Source: JALYIM01 sp040003205 (lineage in GTDB: Bacteria; Acidobacteriota; Terriglobia; Terriglobales; Acidobacteriaceae). Taken from it: a DNA stretch of 18,656 nt. How positions within the stretch are numbered: position 1 is the stretch's first letter; each line of letters begins with the position of its first letter. The stretch lies in the NCBI GenBank assembly GCA_040003205.1, contig JBDUDA010000027.1:1-18656 (forward strand), in the 5' to 3' direction. The notes under the pieces were generated by a model. The model was not told where the DNA came from. It did no database searches and saw nothing but the letters and a program-made list of their open reading frames with translations. Below are positions 6,820-13,874 of the stretch, one piece after another. A program made the position numbers and the translations under genes.

Positions 6820-8058
6820 TTACTCGTAACGCAGCGCTTCGATCGGGTTCAATCTTGCTGCTTTAATTGCCGGAAGCATTCCGCTGACGATTCCCACTAC
6901 ACTGAGAATCCCCGTCGACCACAACAGATTGGCCGTATCAATAAAAAGGTGGATGTCGCCCTCGCTGGCATCATCCTGGAATGCGCTCCACAACGTCAGC
7001 GAACCAACCGCCCACGAAACTACATAAGCCAGGGCCACACCCAACAGTCCGCCGATCGCGGTGATAACCAGCGCTTCAGCCAGGAATTGAAACAGAATGT
7101 GCCAGCGATGCGCGCCCAGTGCTTTTTCTACACCAATCTCACGCGTGCGTTGAGTAACTGAAACCAGCATAATGTTCATTAGTCCAACGCCACCGATGCC
7201 AAGGGTGAGCAGGCCAATAAATCCCAGCAGTATTTTTATGCCGGTAGTGATGACATTGAGGTCGGCCAGGTCCGCGTAAACGTCGAAAACAAAAACGGCG
7301 CGCTGATCTTTAGGATCAAAGTTGTGATGGAAGGCCATCGAGTCACGCAAAGCTTTCGCAACTTTAGCGTGATCGCCTTCATACTCCATGACGATGGCGC
7401 TGAGATATCGAGTATCTTTCAGATCGCTCATCGCGCTGTAGGGCACGTACACGTGGGTGTTCAGGTTATCGTCGCCGTTCTGGACAACGTGTTTGAGTAC
7501 GCCTACGACTTGGAAGGAAATTCCGTCCACGCGGATGCTTTCGCCTAGAGCGTTCTCGCCCGAGAACAGTTTCTTCTTAACGTCCGATCCAATTACCGCA
7601 ACGCGGGTGTGTGTGAAGTCGTCGGCCTCCCCAAACGTGCTGCCTTCCGCGACCTCCATTCGCCGCATGGCAGCGTAATTTGCGTAGACTCCACTTACCT
7701 GGTAATTCGCGCCGCGAATGCCGTAGGCAACTGCGCACTGCTTGGCGGCCTCGGGCGACACCCGCTTGAGCAGCGGAACTTCCGTGCGGACGTGTTCAAG
7801 ATCATCAATCGTGATGCGGACTTCAGTGCCAGCTTTGTTGCCGCCGGCCTGCAAAGAAGTCCGCCCTGGAAATACGAACACGAGGTTAGTTCCGAACGAC
7901 CGAAATGCCGACCAGATGCCGCGCTCAAATCCGGCGCCATAAGAGAGCAGCAAAACCACCGTGGCAATGCCCCAGGCCATGCCCAGCATGGTGAGCAAAC
8001 TGCGACTCTTATTGTGGCGCAGCGCGTTGTAGGCTTGAATGCCCAGGTCTTTAACCAT
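6820..8058 (-). CDS. ABC transporter permease, MacB/FtsX family (second of pair)
   Basis: 412 aa with MacB-type topology: one N-terminal transmembrane helix (about residues 17-40, SRSLLTMLGMAWGIATVVLLL), a large periplasmic domain of about 220 residues, and a C-terminal FtsX domain with three helices (about 270-400). The cytoplasmic loop QRTREIGVEKALGAHRW between helices 2 and 3 is the typical FtsX contact. Such permeases pair with a MacB-like ATPase in mechanotransmission or export of peptides, lipids or drugs. The ATG has AAAGGA (plus strand 8064-8069) five bases upstream, overlapping the end of the preceding permease gene; the gap is only 9 bp, so the two are co-transcribed. No ATPase or membrane-fusion protein gene is in the window. 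The protein ends in the usual family tail ARLNPIEALRYE. Confidence 0.92.
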   Translation of the reverse strand: MVKDLGIQAYNALRHNKSRSLLTMLGMAWGIATVVLLLSYGAGFERGIWSAFRSFGTNLVFVFPGRTSLQAGGNKAGTEVRITIDDLEHVRTEVPLLKRVSPEAAKQCAVAYGIRGANYQVSGVYANYAAMRRMEVAEGSTFGEADDFTHTRVAVIGSDVKKKLFSGENALGESIRVDGISFQVVGVLKHVVQNGDDNLNTHVYVPYSAMSDLKDTRYLSAIVMEYEGDHAKVAKALRDSMAFHHNFDPKDQRAVFVFDVYADLADLNVITTGIKILLGFIGLLTLGIGGVGLMNIMLVSVTQRTREIGVEKALGAHRWHILFQFLAEALVITAIGGLLGVALAYVVSWAVGSLTLWSAFQDDASEGDIHLFIDTANLLWSTGILSVVGIVSGMLPAIKAARLNPIEALRYE

Positions 8059-8067
8059 ACAAATCCT

Positions 8068-9315
8068 TTACTCCTGCCGCAGTGCCTCCACCGGAGGCAA
8101 CAACGCTGCTTTTCTCGCCGGATATAAACCCGCAGTGATTCCGGCAACCGCCAATGACAGAATCGCAACTATCGCGGAAGTTGGGACGATTCGCGGAGTA
8201 TCGAATCCCTCAGGCGCCGGGAGTTGCGCCAGCAATGTGACAAAGCCTCCGACTAGCACCAGCCCGATGAGGCCGCTAAGAAATGTTAAGAACATCCCTT
8301 CCACAAAAAATTGCGTCAGGATATTGCGATGAGTCGCTCCCAAAGCTTTTCGTAATCCAATCTCCCGGGTGCGCTCGGAAACCGAAACCAGCATGATGTT
8401 GATGATGCCAATGGCGCCCAGGCCCAGTGTCACCATCCCGACCACGCCCAGGAAATAATCCATGGCGTCAAAGATTTTTGCCACCTTCTGGGAATTTTCG
8501 ATGGTGTCCCAGTCTTCGAAAGCGTCTTCGGTCTTAGGATCGAAACGATGGCGGCGCGCGATGATCTCGTGCACTTCGTCTTTCGCAAGCTGGTGTTGGG
8601 CCTTTGTCAGCGGGCGATAGTTGATAAAAGAAATCGCGTCTTTCGAACCTTCCGTCTTTAGACGGAACAGATCGCGCATTGTCTCAATTGGGATAAATAT
8701 TCTCGCGTTCGTCCCGTTATTGCCGTCCTGCCCGACTTTCGAAAGCACCCCAATAATGTCGAAGTTAATCCCGTTCAGCAGCATGGTGGCCCCCACTGCC
8801 GGTCTGCCGGGGAAAACGTTCTTAAGCAATTCCCATCCCACAATTGCGACGCGGCGGCGTTGGGAATTATCTTCGTCGTTGAACCAGCGTCCGGGACCTA
8901 CGGGGACGTTGCGAATATTGTTGTAGGTGGTCGCCACTCCAAACACTTGCCCGTTCGTGGACCCATACTCGCTCACCGCGCGAATGTCTTCGCGATTGAG
9001 CACAGGGGAAATGGCCCCTACACTGTGCGCCTCGCTTCGAATCGCAAGATAGTCTTCATAAGTGAAGTGATACGTCTGCCCGGATTGCAAACTGCCTGCC
9101 ACCGCGGGAATTCTGCCGGGGAACGAAAACATGATGTCTTGCCCGAGCGTAGCCAGTTGGCGCTGTTGCCCGCTGCGGAAGCCCTCCCCGAGACCGACCA
9201 GCAGCAGAAGCGACCCGACGCCCCACGCTATGCCGAACATTGTCAAGAACGAACGCAGTTTATGGGCCCACAATGTGGCCAGTGACTGACGGACGATTTC
9301 GACAAGCATTCGCAT
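8068..9315 (-). CDS. ABC transporter permease, MacB/FtsX family (first of pair)
   Basis: About 415 aa, a diverged paralogue of its downstream neighbour. The N-terminal helix is LRSFLTMFGIAWGVGSLLLL, followed by the family stretch GLGEGFRSGQQRQLATLGQD, a periplasmic domain to about residue 285, then three C-terminal helices with the loop SERTREIGLRKALGATHRN. It ends ARKAALLPPVEALRQE, like other MacB_PCD/FtsX permeases. A heterodimer with the second permease is likely (inference). The ATG at 9313-9315 is preferred to a TTG at 9319-9321. An internal ATG at 9307-9309 is also possible, and none has a clear Shine-Dalgarno sequence. The 179-bp upstream gap to hbd must hold the promoter if the pair is independent, but I cannot point to convincing boxes. 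Confidence 0.92.
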   Translation of the reverse strand: MRMLVEIVRQSLATLWAHKLRSFLTMFGIAWGVGSLLLLVGLGEGFRSGQQRQLATLGQDIMFSFPGRIPAVAGSLQSGQTYHFTYEDYLAIRSEAHSVGAISPVLNREDIRAVSEYGSTNGQVFGVATTYNNIRNVPVGPGRWFNDEDNSQRRRVAIVGWELLKNVFPGRPAVGATMLLNGINFDIIGVLSKVGQDGNNGTNARIFIPIETMRDLFRLKTEGSKDAISFINYRPLTKAQHQLAKDEVHEIIARRHRFDPKTEDAFEDWDTIENSQKVAKIFDAMDYFLGVVGMVTLGLGAIGIINIMLVSVSERTREIGLRKALGATHRNILTQFFVEGMFLTFLSGLIGLVLVGGFVTLLAQLPAPEGFDTPRIVPTSAIVAILSLAVAGITAGLYPARKAALLPPVEALRQE

Positions 9316-9452
9316 ATTCAAATTACGGTCGCAGGCTGAATATCTGGCGACCGGCAGACAAAAGTCGACACCCGGTCACCGTATTGATTGATACGCAAAC
9401 CGGCACTCGCAGGTTCCATTCTCGACGCAGCACCCACTGTTCTTTGGACTTT

Positions 9453-9487
9453 CAAAAGAGAAAAAAGAAAGCGGATGAGTGCGTCCG
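9453..9487 (-). terminator. Weak candidate terminator after the hydroxyacyl-CoA dehydrogenase gene
   Basis: Read on the minus strand, a short CGGA/TCCG stem (9472-9487) is followed by a T-rich tract (9453-9470), starting 8 bp after the dehydrogenase stop. The stem is only 4 bp with an 8-nt loop, so stability is poor; the T-tract is the main evidence. The rest of the gap 9316-9494 shows nothing I can support. Confidence 0.3.
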
Positions 9488-9494
9488 TGACCTA

Positions 9495-10382
9495 TTAGTC
9501 CGACGAGTGTTTGGGAAGACTAACTTCCTGTGGATACTCGTAAACTCCACGCCCAGACTTTCGCCCTAACCGGCCTGCCTTAACATATTGCACCAAAAGC
9601 GGTGCAGGACGATATTTCTCACCGAGTGTTTTCTGTAGGTATTCGAGAATGTGCAGCCGGGTATCAAGTCCAACAAGATCAACCAGTTCAAACGGTCCCA
9701 TCGGATGATTCAAGCCCAGCTTTAAGGCTTTGTCTATGTCCGACGCAGAGGCGATCCCTTCCTGCAACATATAGAAAGCCTCGTTACCGATCATCGCGTT
9801 TACCCGGCTGGTGATGAATCCGGGAGACTCTTTGATGACGACAACTTCCTTGCCCATGCGCTTGCCGATTTCCACGGTGGCGGAAACGGTTTCGTCATCA
9901 GTTTCCAAAGCGCGCACAATCTCCAGCAACTTCATTTTGTGTACTGGATTGAAGAAATGCATGCCGATACACTTACGAGCCCGATAGGTGACGCTGGCAA
10001 TCTCGGTCACGCTTAACGACGAAGTGTTGGAAGCGAAAATTGTGTTGGGACGGCAGATCTTGTCGAGCAGAGTGAAAATCTCGATCTTCGATTCCATCTC
10101 TTCGGGAACGGCTTCGATTACGACATCCGCATCGCGAACTGCTTCTTCGACCGATCCCGCGTATTGCAGGCGACCGAGCGCGCTCTTCGCGTCTTCGGCG
10201 GAGCATTTTTTTAGATCAACAGACTTCTCAAGATTGGCGCGGATTTCGCTTTCCGCTTTGCGCAAAGCATTTGGAAGCAGGTCTTCAAGCACCGTGCGAT
10301 AGCCGCCGAGAGCGGCCACGTGGGCGATACCTCGTCCCATGGTGCCCGCGCCAATGACGGCAATGCACCCGACCTCCGCCAC
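9495..10382 (-). CDS. hbd: 3-hydroxybutyryl-CoA / 3-hydroxyacyl-CoA dehydrogenase
   Basis: 295-aa NAD-dependent dehydrogenase that interconverts 3-hydroxyacyl-CoA and 3-oxoacyl-CoA in beta-oxidation or butyrate/PHB-type pathways. The Rossmann motif is IAVIGAGTMGRGIA (7-20). Other blocks are NTSSLSVTEIA (119-129), the catalytic His in GMHFFNP (H142) with its Glu partner E154, and the C-terminal-domain motifs NHPMGPFELVDLVGLD (225-240) and GRLGRKSGRGVYEY. Length and architecture match stand-alone HBD rather than a fused FadB. The GTG start shares one base with the TAG stop of the 62-aa gene upstream (10382), with AAAGG seven bases before it, so translational coupling is likely. No thiolase, crotonase or acyl-CoA dehydrogenase gene is adjacent, leaving the exact pathway open. 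Confidence 0.93.
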   Translation of the reverse strand: MAEVGCIAVIGAGTMGRGIAHVAALGGYRTVLEDLLPNALRKAESEIRANLEKSVDLKKCSAEDAKSALGRLQYAGSVEEAVRDADVVIEAVPEEMESKIEIFTLLDKICRPNTIFASNTSSLSVTEIASVTYRARKCIGMHFFNPVHKMKLLEIVRALETDDETVSATVEIGKRMGKEVVVIKESPGFITSRVNAMIGNEAFYMLQEGIASASDIDKALKLGLNHPMGPFELVDLVGLDTRLHILEYLQKTLGEKYRPAPLLVQYVKAGRLGRKSGRGVYEYPQEVSLPKHSSD

Positions 10383-10570
10383 TAGAGAGAGCCTTTCTCC
10401 AGATGGGCTAGAACGCCGTTAAGATTGGACCCGGCGGCGCGCAGGCTTTCTCCCAGCCGTGTACGCTCCTCGACGTCCATCCCTGCAATGGAAGCGCTGA
10501 TGCGCCGCAAAGTTGTGTTGATGTCGTCCACATAATTGATCAGGCGAATCAGTTCACCGGTAGCTGCCAT
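10382..10570 (-). CDS. Small helical protein co-transcribed with hbd, function unknown
   Basis: 62 residues, no family recognised. The sequence MAATGELIRLINYVDDINTT... is free of long hydrophobic stretches and rich in helix formers. Hydrophobic residues (L, I, V) spaced every three to four positions through residues 6-60 suggest an amphipathic helical hairpin or short coiled coil, hence a soluble oligomer or partner protein. Its TAG stop overlaps the GTG of hbd by one base, the strongest sign that it is a real gene and works with the dehydrogenase. The ATG has AGGAG, but 11 bases upstream, longer than usual. A palindromic control region lies just upstream. Confidence 0.6.
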   Translation of the reverse strand: MAATGELIRLINYVDDINTTLRRISASIAGMDVEERTRLGESLRAAGSNLNGVLAHLEKGSL

Positions 10571-10602
10571 AATGGTTGTTGCTCCTGTACCCGCTTGGGC
10601 GA

Positions 10603-10628
10603 TAACTAAATAGTTAAGGTTACGTAAC
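10603..10628. promoter_or_regulatory. Adjacent palindromes upstream of the 62-aa/hbd operon (operator-like)
   Basis: Two perfect palindromic motifs lie 33-58 bp before the ATG of the 62-aa gene: TAACTA-AA-TAGTTA (10603-10616) and GTTACGTAAC (10619-10628). Both contain GTTA/TAAC half-sites, so four half-sites occur in 26 bp. This is the expected place for a repressor site, for example a TetR- or MarR-type regulator of fatty-acid genes. The identity of any regulator is unknown. Confidence 0.45.
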
Positions 10629-10691
10629 AGAAACTAAATTCGCCGCGATGATGCAAAGCGAATCTCCATTCTCAATGGTGCAAAGGATTTA

Positions 10692-10735
10692 GTAAAGGTA
10701 CGTCGGCGTAGACGTACTCGCGTTGCAACCTTTAC
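10692..10735. other. Nested stem-loop in the 355-bp gap between the hbd operon and the HAD phosphatase gene
   Basis: An outer stem GTAAAGG (10692-10698) pairs with CCTTTAC (10729-10735). Inside it GTACGTC (10698-10704) pairs with GACGTAC (10711-10717) around the 6-nt loop GGCGTA. The two stems share G10698, so they stack or compete. A further small IR CACCG...CGGTG follows near 10740-10754. The gap 10571-10925 holds no convincing ORF, and these structures plus the operator-like palindromes are its only visible content. A role as bidirectional terminator or structured RNA is speculative. Confidence 0.4.
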
Positions 10736-10925
10736 AGGCACCGCTTGTCGGTGACACCCTCATTCCCAAATCGAATTGCACACTATAGTTTGCAGCAGCC
10801 TGACGAGCGAATCGCTATAAGTTGATTGTTACAGCCATGTTAAGAGAAATCGCGTGACCTCAGCTGATACCCGCCATCCATGTTTTTAATTGGTCTTTTC
10901 GTCTTGGAATGAATCTAATAACAGT

Positions 10926-11771
10926 ATGAGTGAGAAGACATTTCCAAATACCTTCAACAGCAACAATGAAAAGCCGCTGAAGAGCTTTCTCTTCGCGAGT
11001 GATTTTGACCAGACGCTGACCTTCAATGATTCTGGATACGTGTTGAGCGAATTGGTCGGCATCCCCACAGCCGAATTCGAGCGCAAGGCTCGTGGGATGG
11101 CCAAGCTAAATCTGGTGCAGCAGGGAGCCGAACTGGCATATTTGCTGTTGCACGATCCGGAATTTCGCAGCCGCGTGCGGCGCGAACATTTATACGAAGT
11201 CGGCAAGCGCATCCGCCTTAAGCAGAATATCGCGCTGCTCTATCAGATTCTGGAAAGCGGCATCCCGGGCTATCACTTCGATTTTTATGTACTGTCGGCC
11301 GCGCCGGTCGAGGTAATTCAGTCTGCATTGGAGGGCATCGTTCCTCGCGACCACATTTTCGGCACCGAGTTTCGATACAAAGAGTCCGGACAAATCGAAT
11401 CCATCCTGCGCTGCACCGCCGGATACGGCAAAGTCGCCATGCTCGACGAATTGCAGGCGCAGCGCCAGATCGGTCCTGACCACATCACTTATGTTGGCGA
11501 CGGCAGTTCGGACGTTCACGTAATGTTGCACGTCAACGTGCGCGACGGATTCACAATCGCAGTCTCGGAAGCGAAACATGTTTCACAGGTCGCTAAAAGA
11601 ACCATCCTCAGCAGCAACGCGCTGGCCGTGCTGGCGCCAATTCTCGAAGACGTTGTCCGCTGGGACCGCCTGCGCATTCGCGAGTTCTTCGAATCGCGTG
11701 GGATGCTGATTCAGGAGTGGGAACGCGTGCGCACAGATTGGATCACGCTGCGCGCCGCCCCAAAGACGTAG
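10926..11771 (+). CDS. HAD-superfamily phosphatase, SerB-like subfamily IB
   Basis: 281-aa hydrolase with all four HAD motifs. Motif I is SDFDQTLT (D26 nucleophile and D28). Motif II is the serine in YVLSAAP (S124). Motif III is the lysine in GYGKVAML (K169). Motif IV is YVGDGSSDVHVM (D192, D196). The helical cap between motifs I and II fits the subfamily IB group that includes phosphoserine phosphatase and phosphocholine/phosphoethanolamine phosphatases. The extra C-terminal about 75 residues are not typical of SerB, so the substrate is not assigned. The ATG at 10926 is chosen. An upstream TTG at 10890 adds 12 unlikely residues, and neither has a Shine-Dalgarno sequence. A TAATAA-like -10 sits a few bases before the ATG. 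Downstream is half-element C. Confidence 0.85.
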   Translation: MSEKTFPNTFNSNNEKPLKSFLFASDFDQTLTFNDSGYVLSELVGIPTAEFERKARGMAKLNLVQQGAELAYLLLHDPEFRSRVRREHLYEVGKRIRLKQNIALLYQILESGIPGYHFDFYVLSAAPVEVIQSALEGIVPRDHIFGTEFRYKESGQIESILRCTAGYGKVAMLDELQAQRQIGPDHITYVGDGSSDVHVMLHVNVRDGFTIAVSEAKHVSQVAKRTILSSNALAVLAPILEDVVRWDRLRIREFFESRGMLIQEWERVRTDWITLRAAPKT

Positions 11772-11802
11772 TGATTCCCGACATGGCCAATGCAATTTAG
11801 TC

Positions 11803-11861
11803 TGTCATGCTGAGCGGACAGCAGTCGCCGCAGGCGGCTGCTGGAAGTCGAAGCATCCCTA
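11803..11861. repeat. Dispersed inverted-repeat family, half-element C
   Basis: A left half only: TGTCATGCTGAGC (11803-11815), an internal hairpin AGCAGTCGCC-GCA-GGCGGCTGCT (11820-11842, 9 of 10 pairs), then GTCGAAGCATCCCT (11847-11860). It lies 31 bp after the phosphatase stop and 67 bp before the protease start, in the 3' UTR of the former. Confidence 0.75.
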
Positions 11862-11927
11862 TGGTCACAGCACGCCCTCGATAGGCTGCTCCTGAATCCC
11901 AACGCATCTCCGCTTCATCTAGCAACT

Positions 11928-12968
11928 ATGCAACAACACGCATATCCGCTCGCTGATAATTCAGCCGGACTCGACGGCGTAGAAACTCCGTTGGCGGCAC
12001 GTCACAGCGACGCCGCCCTGCTCGACTCATATTCGCAAGCAGTCGTCGGAGCCGCCGAGAAAATCAGTCCATCGGTAGTCAAGATTGATGTCGTTCAACA
12101 AGGCCGCTCGGGCGAATCGCGCGAACGGCAAGGCGGGGGCTCAGGATTTATCTTCACTCCCGATGGATTAATCCTTACCAATAGCCACGTCGTCCACGAC
12201 GCGAAGAAGATCACCGTCTCGCTCGCTGACGGACGTCAGCTGCCCGCCGACACGATCGGTGACGATCCATCCACCGATCTGGCAGTTATAAGAATTGACA
12301 TGCTGAACAGCGATGGCGCAAGTTGCGTCGCGGCCCCTTTGGGAGATTCCCAGCACCTGCGCGTAGGACAAGTCGCGATTGCGATCGGCAATCCCTACGG
12401 CTTTCAGTACACCGTCACAGCCGGCGTTGTGAGCGCCCTGGGACGCTCGCTTCGTTCCTACTCAGGACGCCTCATTGACGACGTCGTCCAGACCGACGCT
12501 TCGCTCAATCCCGGCAACTCGGGAGGTCCGCTGGTAAATTCGAGCGGCCAGGTAATCGGAGTCAACACGGCCACTATCATGGGCGCGCAGGGACTCTGTT
12601 TCGCGATTGGAATTAATACGGCGAAATTTGTTGCCAGCCGTCTGCTGCGCGACGGAAAGATTCGCCGTAGTTACATCGGAGTCGAGGCCCAGACCGCTCC
12701 CCTTCATCGCAGGCTGGTGCGTTTCTATGACCTCCCCAGTGATACCGGAGTGATCGTGACGTCGGTTGCGCAAGGAAGCCCGGCGCGAAAAGCTGCTTTG
12801 CGCGAAGGGGATGTCATCGTTGCGCTCGACCGAAAACCGGTCGCGGGAGTGGACGACCTCCATCGCCTGTTGACCGATGCTCGCGTGGGAATCAGTTCAA
12901 GCCTCACCGTGTTAAGGAGAACTGAGAAACTGGAATTGTCGGTCGTCCCGGAAGAAGCGCGAAGCTAA
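11928..12968 (+). CDS. HtrA/DegP-like trypsin-fold serine protease with one PDZ domain, no signal peptide
   Basis: 346 aa. The protease domain spans about residues 35-240 with the complete triad: H87 in LTNSHVV, D117 in STDLAVIR, S198 in NPGNSGGPL. One PDZ domain follows (about 248-340: SYIGVEAQTAPL, then GVIVTSVAQGSPARKAALREGDVIVALD). The domain order is that of DegS/DegP-type quality-control proteases. The N-terminus (MQQHAYPLADNSAGLD...) is polar, with no signal peptide or membrane anchor, unlike the periplasmic members, so a cytosolic location is implied unless the start is wrong; the frame offers no longer version. There is no Shine-Dalgarno sequence before the ATG. It lies 73 bp upstream of uppS (40 bp if uppS starts at its ATG), so shared transcription with the envelope cluster is plausible. 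Confidence 0.9.
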   Translation: MQQHAYPLADNSAGLDGVETPLAARHSDAALLDSYSQAVVGAAEKISPSVVKIDVVQQGRSGESRERQGGGSGFIFTPDGLILTNSHVVHDAKKITVSLADGRQLPADTIGDDPSTDLAVIRIDMLNSDGASCVAAPLGDSQHLRVGQVAIAIGNPYGFQYTVTAGVVSALGRSLRSYSGRLIDDVVQTDASLNPGNSGGPLVNSSGQVIGVNTATIMGAQGLCFAIGINTAKFVASRLLRDGKIRRSYIGVEAQTAPLHRRLVRFYDLPSDTGVIVTSVAQGSPARKAALREGDVIVALDRKPVAGVDDLHRLLTDARVGISSSLTVLRRTEKLELSVVPEEARS

Positions 12969-13041
12969 CCGAGGCTCACCACACTCATTGCAAAGCGCGT
13001 TATCCTGTATGCTAGCTTCGACAAACAGCAGAGGTCAGCTC

Positions 13042-13869
13042 TTGCAAGCAACAGTTCCCGCCGGACTCGACCGCAAAGAAGCGGAAGTTTATTTGCGGCT
13101 TGATCCGCAGCGGCTCCCAAAACACATCGCAATCATCATGGACGGCAACGGCCGCTGGGCGCGCCGCCGCCACCTGCCGCGCATGGCTGGACACCGCGCC
13201 GGTGTTTCCTCCGTGCGCTCCACGGTGGAGACTGCCGCGAACATCGGCATCCCGTCTATTACGCTTTACGCTTTTTCTGAGGAAAACTGGAAAAAGCGTC
13301 CCAAGACCGAAGTCAGTTTTCTGATGAGCCTGCTCTGCCGCTACTTAAAGCAGGAAGTTCCTACCTTGAATAAGAACGGCGTCCGGATGGAATATATCGG
13401 ACGCATTCACGAGTTGCCCCCTGCCGTGCAGGAGAAAATGGAATGGGCGCGGCAAGCAACCGCGCACAATACTGGCACGGTCATGACGCTGGCGCTCAAT
13501 TACAGCGCGCGTGCCGAGCTGGTGGACGCATTTCGCTCATTGGTAGACGCGGCCTCGCGTAACGGTGGCTTGCAACATTTGAAAATCGATGAGGAAGCGA
13601 TCTCGCGCCATCTTTATACCGGGCACCTTCCCGACCCCGATCTCGTAATTCGCACCAGCGGGGAGATGCGCTTGAGTAATTTTCTCTTGTGGCAGCTTGC
13701 GTACGCGGAAATCTATGTCACGCCTACACTCTGGCCGGAATTTCGCGGTGTCCACTTGCTGGAAGGTATCGCGGAATATCAAAAGCGCCATCGCCGCTAC
13801 GGCGGACTCGGCGAAGATGCCCCCTCCGACCACGCCCCCAAACACTCCCTAACGACGGCCCGGAGCTGA
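13042..13869 (+). CDS. uppS: Undecaprenyl diphosphate synthase (isoprenyl transferase)
   Basis: 275-aa cis-prenyltransferase that adds isopentenyl units to farnesyl diphosphate to make the C55 lipid carrier of peptidoglycan and O-antigen synthesis. Family blocks: HIAIIMDGNGRWARRR with the catalytic Asp (D34 here), GHRAG, LYAFSEENWKK (about 75-85), LNYSAR (152-157), IRTSGEMRLSNFLLWQ (203-218) and the following AYAEIYVTPTLWPEF. The TTG at 13042 is preferred because AGAGG (13030-13034) lies seven bases upstream and the N-terminus is then of usual length. The alternative ATG at 13009 adds 11 residues and has no ribosome site. The C-terminal tail beyond about residue 250 is polar and probably disordered. 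It stops 5 bp before cdsA, so the two are co-expressed. Confidence 0.95.
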   Translation: MQATVPAGLDRKEAEVYLRLDPQRLPKHIAIIMDGNGRWARRRHLPRMAGHRAGVSSVRSTVETAANIGIPSITLYAFSEENWKKRPKTEVSFLMSLLCRYLKQEVPTLNKNGVRMEYIGRIHELPPAVQEKMEWARQATAHNTGTVMTLALNYSARAELVDAFRSLVDAASRNGGLQHLKIDEEAISRHLYTGHLPDPDLVIRTSGEMRLSNFLLWQLAYAEIYVTPTLWPEFRGVHLLEGIAEYQKRHRRYGGLGEDAPSDHAPKHSLTTARS

Positions 13870-13874
13870 GGCCG

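Noticed and set aside
13689..13874. N-terminal extension of cdsA overlapping uppS by 180 bp
   Set aside because: The extra residues are Arg/Pro-rich and come from reading uppS in another frame; homologous CdsA proteins begin just before the first helix, matching the TTG at 13875.
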